From assembly GCA_013399695.1 (NCBI GenBank), contig VXAU01003996.1:162799-226798 (forward strand): a DNA stretch of 64,000 bases, given 5' to 3'. The notes under the pieces were generated by a model, which was not told where the DNA came from, ran no database searches, and saw nothing but the letters and a program-made list of their open reading frames with translations. Below are positions 36,432 to 47,662 of this stretch, piece after piece; positions within the stretch are counted from its first letter, which is position 1, and the number at the start of each line of letters is the position of its first letter. A program made the translations under genes and the position numbers. This DNA is from Formicarius rufipectus (Eukaryota > Chordata > Aves > Passeriformes > Formicariidae).

Positions 36432-39400
36432 AGATTGATGTGATGTATGGTATTAATTTCTGAATACAGTGATGTCTTGATGACCTTTTTGTTGGGGAAT
36501 CAAATAATAGTGAAAGAATAAGAAATGAAATTGGAGAGAATTTCAGACACTGTATGTGAAATATTGGGAATTACAATTGCCCTGCAGTGGTCAGCCTCCT
36601 GAAACAGCCCAGCAAACCACAGCACACACTCTGAAGTCATTACCTTTATGATGTCTAGCAGCATACACTTATTTGAGCACCATCTCTTGCTGGAGAGGGT
36701 TTTAATTAAAGTGGTAATTAAAAATTCTGCACTGTAAAAAGGATTTTTCCCAAAGTGACATGTAAGATTCAATGATTGTCTATAACATCTTAATGTTATG
36801 TGTTACAACACAGATTTGAATGTATTTTCCTTTGTCTGAAATAATAATCTGGGTTTTCAGGAGATCTTGTCTTTGCTTCATTTGTCCTGGGCATTTTTAT
36901 AACAGAGGGTTCCAAAGATGAAAGAATTGAAAAACACTGTAATAAAAAAATAAATTTATTTATTTTTTTGAGGAAAAGAAACTCCACTCCTTTGTTTATT
37001 AGTGTGACTTATAAATATTGCACATACTTTGTATCAGTTAGGCACTGTAAACAAAAATTTCTTTTTGCTCTGTTTTCTAATCTGCAAAATGGCAATTTAT
37101 GGAAGAGTGAAGAAAAGCCCTATTAAACACCAATAAATAATTTAAATTCTCTGGTTGCATACATGATGTAGATGTGCTCTCAGTTTTATCTGTGAAGCCT
37201 GTAATATCTGGGCAGAGGACCGAAGAATAAATAACAGAAAAGTGAACTGTGCAAGCCAGGTGGGAGCAAGGCCAGACAGTTGTTTTTAGGAGTTGATGTG
37301 CTATAAGAAGACAAAGGATCAAATCCATTAGGAATCCTGAAACACTCAGGCTTCAGAACTGTGATCTCTCAAGGAAAACAGGATGCAAAAAATTGTAATT
37401 GTTGAGTCTTGACAACACTCAGCCATAAATCATGGTTTCGGCTTTAAAGTAAATGAACTTGTGTACACATGTGTGTGATAAAATCTTTTGGTACTTCAGG
37501 CATTAGAAAGTTCTTAGTCTCTTCACAGCTGTTTTTTAATCAAATTCTGAATCCCTTTAAAAGTGTGATGTTTCTTGTCTTTTTTTAAATTTTCTTCCAG
37601 ATGGAAGAATAAATATTCTTCTCTGTTTCTTCAGGGATTCAATTCAGATAAAATAACAATCAACTCAAAATTTGTCAGCCTCTCAAATTAAATCCAACTA
37701 TATTGTCCTGTGTTGAAGTCATATATGGTTAATATTATGTTGAGTCCTGTTGGATAGAAGCTTTCCTAGGTCTTGTGTTCTCTTTCATTTTGTCATGAAA
37801 ATCACTGCAACACTCTGGATTAAAACTCAGCAATTTTCTTGAGATTCAGGACCTGAACTGGGCTTGCATAAGCCACAATATCTAATTCAGTAAGTGCAGT
37901 GACAGTCTCTTCAATAATTTCAACAACAATATACAAGCAAAGATCTAGTGTTGAAAACTGCAGTGATAAGGCGGATTCCAGTTCTTTCCAACTTCCATGG
38001 AGTGTATTACACTTTTAGTGTCTAACAGGTCTGTAGAAGTACCTGAAGTACCAAGATAAAAGTCCTAAATAAGAGGAAATGGTTGTCAGCGTGCCGCAAT
38101 GATCAAAGCAATACAGAGTGAGGGAAGGTAAATGAAATAAAATGTGCTGTCTTATGTAATGTTGCCATAGAGACGGTGGATTGCTGAAATATTAGATATA
38201 AGCACATGTAGCTATTTTCCTCACTAAGACTAAGTATTTGACAGAAAGCTCTTTTAGGCTTTTCCTACTGTTGACCAGATTTCAGATGCTGCAAAAAAGC
38301 CAGCAGCCAGGATCAGGGGTTTATCTTTGCTGAGGTACAAATAAAGAGTTTCAGCTTCCAAAAAATAGTCTGAGATGTGAAAAAGACAGACCTGCCAAAA
38401 ATGAGCCTAATTTTAGTATCCTAACAAATCTCAACTTAGATACAAAACTTCATGGGAAAAGTTAGGGGTGTAAAAGGGAGAAGAATGCTGAGCAAGAAGA
38501 TGCTTACATTAGGCATAGAATATGCACCTGAGAAGACCTGAGTCAAAAAGTATCCTAGACAGTCTTCTGTAGCTTAATCTCTACATCAAACTCTTTCCAT
38601 AAGGAAGCCAAAGCAAGAAGAATTGCCTTGTCAGCTTTTATCTGAAATTCCAGACAGAACACTCTGCCAGTGGAGAGGAAACTAATTTTTGATTACTATT
38701 CTACTTGAGAAGATATGACAATTTTGAGCACCTTGGTAAATACTAATCCAAGGCAGATGTAGCCATTACGTGTGTTTCCCTTGGACTTTCCTAGGAAATG
38801 ATGTTCTTTGTGATGATCACTATTAAGTCAGGAAGGTAGAATTAAAATGATTGGGACTGTGCAAAAGACATCACTAAAGATAAACTTGGGCTTCAGACCC
38901 ACACGTAAGTGAGCGCTTAATATAAACCAGTTAGCCGGAGACTCAAACTCACAGCATCATTTGGTATGCTGTTCTAAAGAGAAAACCTCTACCCACTGTC
39001 TCTGAGTGTGAAAAGACTTGCCTTTGGGTTTTCCAAACAACTTTTTTAAATATTCCTCAATGATGAGTCCCTTCTCAACCCTTTACAGGCTTTTCCTCTG
39101 TGTTTATGTTGCCATCAACATAGTCGGTACCAGACTTCAAAAACACAGACTAACATTTCCAGCAGTTTATTTGCCTCCTGATTTTGATTTCAAAGGCAAC
39201 AAATACCCATGGTTTTTTTACTAGGAGCAGAAAGGAATGGAAACTCAGTATCTTGTCTTTTCCATTTGTACAGACATGCACATCTGGTAAGAGAAAAACA
39301 TTGTGGAGGAGTCCCCTCTTAAACCACTGACAGCACAGAACACTACAAAGGAGGCAAAAGGCTGGATAGATAGACTTAATGAGGATTTATTTGTTCATTT

Positions 39401-42400
39401 GTCTATTTTGTATGATAACAAAAAGGGCAAGAAAGCTGCTTAAAATCAACATAGAGGCCCCAAAAAGTCTGAGTGTCAACACTGTTGATTACTCTTGCAT
39501 TATTACTTCTGCTGAGCATCAGGAAAATGTCTGATCTTTTTTTTTTTTTCCTCTCAGTCTCATTTCTTACCCTCCTTTCCAATCTTTGCCCCAGTAAATA
39601 CAATTCCATCTAAGGAGATACAGTCTTCAGGAATTACTTAGGGTCTGGAAATTTGAACTTCTCAAATTTTCATTCCATCCGTGACACTGTTCACAAACTA
39701 CAGCAAGGTTCTTCCCCCTTCTGTCTCAGATTGCTCATTATGCTCATCTCCAGAGTGGCTATAAGTGATCCGTAACTCTGCCAGTACATCAACACTGTCC
39801 AAAACCCACACTGTTCCTGTTCCATACCCAAGAAAGGCAGAGGTGGCAAAGCAGACCCCATAACAGTATGATGACAATGACAATCAAAATAATATTTTGA
39901 TGAGCTAATGGGACTGTAGACACTAAAGCTTTAGTTGTGGATCTAATGAGTTTACACCATGTATAGTCATGGTTTCCACTTTCCCTCAGGCAGAACAATT
40001 TAAAGACATATAGTGAGGAGATAACTGGTGCATTTTTCTGTTGTACATTTAAACTGAAGTAATTCACTTGAATTCATAGCCTTGTTAAAAATTGCATTCA
40101 AGTGAATAAGGCAATGAGAGAGAAAATTCTCCACACCTTTCAAAAGAGCATAAAATATTATTATATTTGCAAAACTCAGCTTTTAACTTTTATATTTCAC
40201 ATTACTATTTGTATGTTCACTCTGCATTTCCTTTACTGAATACTGTTGATGTAAACAAGGGACACTAAAACTGAATGACAATGCTAACGAAACATTAAAA
40301 GGTTAGAGTAATATAATTTTTTCCAAGATACATATGGCACAAATGCTCCAATTTTGTATTTTTACAGCATATGACAAATATGTCAAAGCAGCATGATGAA
40401 GCATTTATAGCAAGATATGAGTTCCACCATTTATCTAGAGAAGAAAGCAGGTATCAGTGATGCTTTACCTTTTCTGTCTTGATTATCTTGGTTTTCAGGC
40501 ATACCTGGAAAATCAGTCAAGGCCTGAATGAATGTGGAAAATAAGCTATACTTACATCATCAAAAGTAATTGCTATAGTGGAGGGACAACTGAACGATAA
40601 TAGTCTCATCTAAGTCTATTCTAGTGCAAAAAGTGAAAAAGAGAGCTTTTATTTCATGGCTTTCTCTCTGAACATTTATGCAGAATAGGCCCTGTCCTCC
40701 AATTCTCTCATCTTGGTAAAACTTTGCTTTTTGTCAGCATTTTCTGACAATGACAATGCCATGTATAAAAATTGTGCACTTTCTCAGCATTTCCCTTAAT
40801 GTTCATCTGAAGATTCATAGATTAATACTTACTAGAAGAGACTCCTTCATCATGTCTACAACCACCTCACATTTACAAGCAGATTGGCAGAAAACAGAAA
40901 GCCACATTATATACTGGTGGTCTCCTTCCAACAAAATCAGTGGGGTTACTGTCCTACAGCCAAGGATCTGTTCTCCTGCCCCCCTACCCACCAACAGCTG
41001 CCTGGTAGTAGAAAATCCATGTAGAATTTTTCACAGGTACAAATATGTCCTTCATTTGAATTAACTGCAAAGTAAAAAAAAAAATCATTTAAAAATTAAT
41101 ATGCAGTCAGCCATATATAAAGGAATGAGGAATAAAGCTACTAACACTATTAGGATAGTGTCCAACTTCCACTTCTTAAATGAGGCATTTTGCTTAGAAA
41201 AATTTGTGAATTTTAGGAAGCATATTTGCTGCATGCTGATACAAGATATTCATGTGTTATTTGCTGTTTTCATTGTATCTTAACCAGCGTATATAATTGT
41301 TGTCTTTTGCTTCATGTATCTCTCCAGAGCACTGTAATTAAATTGGAACCTCTTGAGATAGGGGGATCCCCCTGTGAATGCTGGTTTGCTCACTGAGAAA
41401 GGTCCTCAAGTGGAGCAAACTGCTCATACTTCTCCAAGTCTCACTGTAGGAAGGGTGGGAATCCATAACCAACAGAAAGACAGGATGTAGAAAACTTTTA
41501 GCATGGATCATGGAAGTAGAATCAGATATTCATATATTTAAAACTAAATCCATTTTTTCTCAGTAGCTAAGGAACTGAAGGTCTATATATTTACAAAAGG
41601 AAAATAACACCCTAAAGCTGCTGGATGAAAATGATCCTACCCTGACTGTCTGTCTCCTGTGTGAAGTCTTTGAAACATCCTGTTCCTTAAACATGTTCTC
41701 ATAGAAAGCCCTGCTGATTTTTTCACTGACTGCAGTATTTCTTAAGCATAGTACCAGCTCAGCCTCAGTCAACTCAGTGACCATGAAGCTACATCTTCAA
41801 GCACTATGTATTTATATCTCTCAGTGCTTTCCACAGAAACAATTTAATCTAGTTGTTATGTTATTACATGAACTTGGGTTTGATGGACCAGAGATATAAT
41901 CAATTAATCAACCTATCAATCAATCAATCAATAAAAGCTAGATGAAAGTTTGCAAACAGGATGGAGGGTCAGTCTTGCCTAAATATGGCCTGAACTAAAA
42001 TAAATTATACAGAGAAATTTCATTTTTAGTTTCTTCACTTCAGAAACTTGAAAACCAGATGGGTTTTCCTTTCACCACATGCCATCAATTTTAGTAAACC
42101 TAATTTCTACACCTCCACCTGGATACATCAGTGTTAAAACATTAAGAAATAGTAGGGAAAGATCACATGAAGAATTATAGCAGTTTAGTTGTCACTGTTA
42201 CATGTACTGCACTTCTAAAACAAATTAATGGCATTAATAAATTGTATTAACTGCTCCTCTTGGCAAGTAGAATTGAAATTACATTGACTCATGTAGCAGG
42301 CAGAATTCCAGCTGTTGAAAGAGTTTAATGATATCCTGGACAGTAAAGTAGATTACATGTTTGATAAAAACCTAAATACATGCTCAGTAGAGATTTATAT

Positions 42401-43401
42401 AATTTTTGTTTATGAATAAATCTATATTTTATACTCAGTAATCAATCTCTTCTATACTATATTACAATTCCCTTTGTAAATTAGGTATTAAGAGGATACA
42501 GTGACACTTTTTAAATAGTTTATAAATAATTCGGTTTTCCTTGCTTATTTTGTCACTCATGACTTCTGCTTGTTTCATCTTATGTAATTTATAACTTAAT
42601 CCTCCAAATGACAGGGCATATAACCATTGTTTTGCATGACAAGAGCTTAATACAAATTAAAACACACTGCTGAACAAGAGGAAAAGGTGGACAGAGGTAC
42701 TGAAGAGATTAATGACTACAGGGACTATCTGAATTCTAGAAACACAGCCAAAGTGAACTTCATGGAAAATCTTCCCCTGACTTTTTGAGGCAGACACAAG
42801 TGCCTGGTCTCCTGTGTTAGTCAATATGAATCATTAAAAGAATGAACAGACACGTACTAAGCTCTGAAAGTTATTGAAGAGATACAAATTTCAATTAAGT
42901 AAAGACAACTATCAGTAATAAAGAATTATTTTTTGCCAGTGGAAATAATTTACTTCAGAACAGAACTACGGAGAAAAATGGAGACAGCTGATAAAGGTCC
43001 ACACGCAACAAAATCTTCACCGAAACAGTTTTAAGCAAAAAGCAATTGCTGCCCTACAAAGTCAGAGAATGACCCTAGAGAGGTGTTATTTGAGCAAACC
43101 TCTGCTCTACTGGATGTTTAAGTATTTATTCAGTACAGTAGTTCCAGCAGCAGAGTTTGAGGGATCAGTTCTGTCATAAACTGATGATCAGAGCGTTTTC
43201 CTGGGAGGATGAAAGCAGGACCTACATCTTGCTATGCTTCATCTGAGTCTTATTGACACATTCTGTGGTCACATAAATAGCTCCATATAGTTTCCCATGG
43301 CTCCAGATGTGTTAGTCCCCAATCCAAAACACCATGTAAGATCTCCTCTATGGAAATTTCTAATGTTCACTATAGTACATGGATGAAGAAGCTGATTCTT
43401 C
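36432..43401. other. Unique AT-rich DNA, no gene recognised
   Basis: Seven kb without a gene or transposon that I can identify. An (ATCA)n tract lies at 41899-41932, and a T/C-rich run near 39.54 kb. Confidence 0.5.
41899..41932. repeat. (ATCA)n simple repeat
   Basis: Imperfect then perfect ATCA/CAAT units in AT-rich DNA. Confidence 0.8.
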
Positions 43402-43584
43402 TGTTCTATTTTACCTCAAATCATGAAAATGCTTGATTCTGTTTATTTGACTTGACGCTTTCCCCATGTCCTCTCCTTCTTACTCACACAAAATGTTCTA
43501 TTTTACCTCAATCATTAAAATGCTTGATTCTGTTTATTTGACTTGACGCTTTCCCCATGTCCTCTCCTTCTTACTCACACAAAA
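43402..43584 (+). repeat. 92/91-bp direct tandem duplication
   Basis: Unit 1 is 43402-43493 (92 bp) and unit 2 is 43494-43584 (91 bp). They differ by a 1-bp deletion and a substitution near the start and are otherwise identical. No N separates them and the differences are real sequence, so this is a genuine recent local duplication, unlike the 2-kb block upstream. Confidence 0.95.
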
Positions 43585-43841
43585 TGCTAAAGGCACACGC
43601 CTTGAAACTTGGCCTCATTTAAAATCACACCATTTGGTGTGCAAGGATTAAAGTATAGCATGTTATGCTAAATATTTAGACAGAAGAAATTCTTACATTC
43701 ATGGAACTCTGATATGTGAATTATTTATGATATTTGCACAACCAATTGACTGTTGCATCATGCTGATTAAGATTATTGATACCACAACAACAACAACAAA
43801 CTCAAGTTCTCTGCTTAGGTGTATTCTAATAACTTTTTTGC

Positions 43842-43940
43842 TTTGTTTTGGTTTTTTGGGGTTTTTTTGTTTGTTTGTTTGTGGTTTTTTGGGTTTGTTT
43901 GTTTGTCTGGGGTGTTTGTTTGTTTGTTTGTTTGTTTGTT
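43842..43940. repeat. (TTTG)n tract with G runs
   Basis: About 100 bp of TTTG units alternating with GGTTTTTTGGG-type segments, similar in style to the tract at 36.4 kb. Confidence 0.85.
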
Positions 43941-44310
43941 TCCCTTTTGCTATGTACCACTTTGAAGGTTTTTTAAAACAGCAAATTTACTTTAATTCTT
44001 CTGGTTTTGTAACTTTCTCATTTCAACACCCATTTCCCCCTCTCTTTCCCTTGTTTTACACCACTTTCAGTAAACCTGGAATTATAAAATTAAAATTTTA
44101 AATAAAACATTTTACACTGATTTGACATTTTCTGTCATGCCCTTGGGTCAAGTTTGAAACTGGCCTAACTAGCAACTACAAAAGATATGTTTTACTGTTT
44201 TGCTAAAGCTGCTGTATCCTGTGAGAATGTGTGCAGTGGGATTACTCACAAACTAAAGCACTGGGCTAACACAACTATTTATCTACAGGAAATTAAGGGT
44301 GTGTGTAAAA
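43941..44310. other. Unique sequence, nothing recognised
   Basis: A short stretch between the T/G tract and the next CR1 with no feature I can support. Confidence 0.5.
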
Positions 44311-44582
44311 GCATCACCAGCCGGGCAAGGGAGGGGATTGCCCTGCTCTGCTCTGCACTGGGGCAGCCTCACCTGGAATATTGGGGCAGTTTTGGGTACT
44401 GCAACAAAAGAAAGGTATTAAACTACTGGAGTGTCTAAAGGAAGGCAACAAAGATGATGAAGGGCCTTGAGGAGAAGTGTGTGAGGAGCAGCTGAGGGCA
44501 ATTTGTGTGTCCAACTGGAGAAGACTGAGGGGAGACCTCATTGCAGTGACAACTTCCTTGTGAGGGGCAGAGGAGGGGTACA
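44311..44582 (+). mobile_element. CR1 LINE internal fragment, truncated at both ends
   Basis: A plus-strand CR1 fragment with the 'ggggcagcctcacctgg', 'tgtgtgaggagcagctg' and 'ggggagacctcattgcag' blocks shared with the copies at 12.45 and 51.5 kb. It begins at nearly the same consensus position as those. It stops before the usual 3' UTR end, so its 3' part was deleted or replaced. The coding part is broken. Confidence 0.9.
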
Positions 44583-45007
44583 GGTGAAGGCCCAGTGAAA
44601 TGAAGCTCAAATATTCCACCAGTGCAGCAGTTATTATGACTGCTGTCATAGCATAACACCAAATAGTTTAAAGCACTATCTGTTTGGTGAGTTTCCTGGT
44701 CTGCAAACACTGAAAAACAATGGGCAGAATTACAAGTGGCTAAAACTGAGATTACTATTAAATATACTACTATATTAAACTAAGGGGCAAAAACCCTAGT
44801 AGATTTAAAGATTGTATACTGATAATCTGAATGTATGAATATTGAAAAATTGTTATTTCTTCCTTTATAATCCTGCACTCTGGATAAATACATCATTCTT
44901 ATCATTGTTTTTCTCTGCTAATTTTGAGCAAAGAGCGTTGATAGTCAATATGAAGTGTAGGATTTTTTTGTGTGTTTCTTTACAGCACATTAAAAGGCTA
45001 TAATTTA

Positions 45008-45041
45008 TAAAAATAAAAAAAAAATAATAAAAAAAAAACCA
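45008..45041. repeat. A-rich low-complexity tract
   Basis: Runs of A broken by T. Confidence 0.85.
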
Positions 45042-46447
45042 CGGGTCCTCTTAATTCAGTATAAATGTGAAAAACCAGGGTGGTGTGAAAACTTTCTCTT
45101 CTTCACTGACTGATGCAGAAATAAATTTTGCTAAAATTTGCATTTCTTGTGAAACACCTCATCTACTGCTGAGGTTCACTTTAAAATCAAATAAAAAATA
45201 GACAAAAATAAATAAATAAACAATAGATAAACAGATACCTATATATAGAGTTTAATTTTTGGTAGCAATGACCACAGCTGAGTGACATTCTGTAAACCAC
45301 GATGAGAAAGGTGAATATTCCTAGGTTACTCAAAGGGATACAATTTGATTTATTAAACAAAGTACCTTTATTAATAAGATATGAGGCCAGATATACCATA
45401 GTGATCTAGAAATAAAGAGGATCTAATTAAAGGTTCCTCTGTCTCTTATATTACAAATCTTGCCTAACTGTCCTTTCACAGTAGACATTGCCACACAACA
45501 GATCTGGCAAATCACTTGACTGTACATCAGAATGTTTCTGATCAGCTCTCCAAAATATCTTCTCCAGTCTAATCCAGATTATTGCCTGGAGCATGGCAAG
45601 TAAGTACTGAACAATTAGTCATTTGCCACAGCTCTGCACACATATTTTCACAGTCTCCAATTATGTGTTTAAAAACTCCAGCTAAAAAATACACCTCTCT
45701 AAATTGTAACAGGAATATTCAGTAAACTAGCCCAAAGTCCAGTTGAAGGAAATAAATATACTTCTTTAAACTCTTCCGTTTTGCATCAAAAAGTACTGAA
45801 AAACATTTGCAGATACTGTACATATTAATAAGTTCTCAATTGCTTAGCAGTTGTTTAAGCATGCTCCACTAAAGTAAAGATAATTCTTGAATTGGTTTCA
45901 TCAGAGACAGTAACTGAGCATTTTCCAGAGGCTGCATCTGCAAGTGGAAAAACATGTACATAAAAATTATTAATATATTAAATGCAAGAGTTGTCTGGTA
46001 CTCTTGTTGTAATTCTTAAATCTTTTAAACTGAAATTTTCCATGCTGAGCTTTAGCCTTGGGATGACCTTTTTTTTTGGAAAATTTAAGCAAAAACAGCT
46101 CAGCTGTTTCCAAGAATGAGGCCAGTGACAAACATAAAATCTTGTCCTTGCGTGAAAACTCTGGTATTTATTTTCTTTTCTTTTTACTGGTCTTCATTCA
46201 TTGAATGACATACTATAGAATGATAGCTTCTGGGTCAAGAACATAACTTATTCGTTTTGAAAACTAGCAAACTTGCACACATTTCTGCAGGTTCTAAATC
46301 TCTGAATAATTACCTTCTATATTTTCTTAAACTTGGAAGAGAAAAAGAACGATTCTGGAAGGTTAGATTTGAATGAGGCGCAACTCAGACGAGCGGTTCC
46401 TGACACAGGTGGGTCTCACGTGCCTAAGCTCTCTCTCCTCATGCCAG

Positions 46448-46489
46448 ATCTGGCTCACAGGGTGGGAGTTCACGCAACCAGAGCTTCAG
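46448..46489 (+). other. Candidate 42-nt internal exon with E-box upstream
   Basis: The segment is bounded by a strong acceptor-like sequence (ctctctcctcatgccag) and a strong donor-like sequence (cag|gtaagc). A second donor-like site, cag|gtgggt, lies at 46408/46409, and a CACGTG E-box at 46417-46422. The patch has more CpG than its surroundings. The 42-nt segment is a multiple of three and lies in an open frame spanning 46333-46584. It could be an exon of an unannotated transcript, or simple coincidence; I recognise no protein. Confidence 0.2.
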
Positions 46490-47377
46490 GTAAGCAAGAG
46501 AGCAAGACAACAACAGCTCTAGTGTGCAGGGAGAAGAAAGTTAAACCCCGCAAAACAAGCAACAATATTACATTTCCAAAATGAAATTCATCTACAAAAC
46601 ATTAAGAACTGATGTTCTCATAGTCTGTTTTTGGAGTTGTATTTCTGGAGTGTTTTTATCTCTATGTGGAGCTCAGTATTGCTCAAAGGCAAACTTTTTC
46701 TTCTTCTTGTAGTTCAAGTAACCAGGAGCCAGAATCAGTCTTTGCATCGCTTGGCCCAAAGATGCATTTGGCAGAAATAGCAGAAACTGGGGAACAGTGG
46801 AGGGTGTAGAAAGTGTTTGACAAAATCCAAGGAAAGAGGAAGCAGGACTACAAATCACTGGAGATGAAAGGTAAAATCAAAGGCTGGAAGAAAAACTCCT
46901 TATGCATCACATATTCTTCTGCAATTATATGTAAAACACAGGAACAGGTAACAGGGAGATGAGATTAGGACTTGATGAGCAAGAAAACAGACACTACACT
47001 GGAAAAACAATGGAGATTAAGACTGTGTAGATTGAAAAACAGTTGGACAGAGATCATAAATAGAGGTGAGGCATAAACAAGGAAAAGTTGTGAATAAACA
47101 GGCTGGGATAGATGAAATCCTTACCAGAAAAGAAACGAAGGGAACAGTCTGAATCACTAAAGTGAACCTTATTCTTAAACTTGGGATTTTAACTCCAGGC
47201 CTGAAACCTCACAATTCTGTTGTCATCTTATATGTGTAAAAAGTGAAAGCAAAGGTTTGTGTTTGTTTCTAGCATTGCACATTGGAGATGACACTTCCTT
47301 ACTCAAGGAAGCCTGACACAGCCCACTCAAGTGACAGTCCTGTGTGAGTGATGGACCTTAAACGACCTGATGTCAAG

Positions 47378-47662
47378 AACCTGGAGAAAAGGATGCTCAG
47401 GGAAAACTTCACTGCTACCTGAAAGGAGGTTGTAGCCAGGGAAGGGTAGGTGTCTTCTCACATGTAGCAAATGACACAACAAGAGGAAATGACCCTGAGT
47501 TATGCCAGGGGAGGTTTAGATGGGATATTAGGAAACATTTCTTCACTGAAAGGGTGACCAGGCATTGGAATAGGCTGCACAGGGAAATGGTAGAATCACC
47601 ATTCCTGGAAGTGTTCAAAAGATGTGTGAATGTAGCACTTGGGGATATGATTTAGTGGTGAA
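47378..47662 (+). mobile_element. CR1 LINE 3' fragment, a third subfamily
   Basis: Plus-strand CR1 with 'ctacctgaaaggaggttgtag', split as ctacctgaaa / ggaggttgtag, then 'ggggaggttta...gatattagg', 'gtggtag/aatcaccat' and 'atatgatttagtggtg'. The 'tggtttagtggtg' ending marks the subfamily also seen at 63.04 kb. The terminal octamer tail is missing. Confidence 0.88.

Larger units (their letters stand above)
44583..47377. other. Unique DNA with an A-rich tract and an exon-like patch
   Basis: No gene proven. An A-rich run lies at 45008-45041. A CpG-richer patch at about 46.37-46.50 kb holds splice-like signals (listed separately). Confidence 0.5.

Noticed and set aside
38880..38990. tRNA-like segment on the minus strand with a B-box-like word and a possible variable-arm stem
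   Set aside because: Acceptor and T stems do not form and the A box is poor; too weak to call a tRNA or an ancient SINE without a covariance-model search.
43727..44101. A 124-codon hydrophobic frame resembling a membrane protein
   Set aside because: The hydrophobicity comes from the (TTTG)n tract; composition is simple-sequence.
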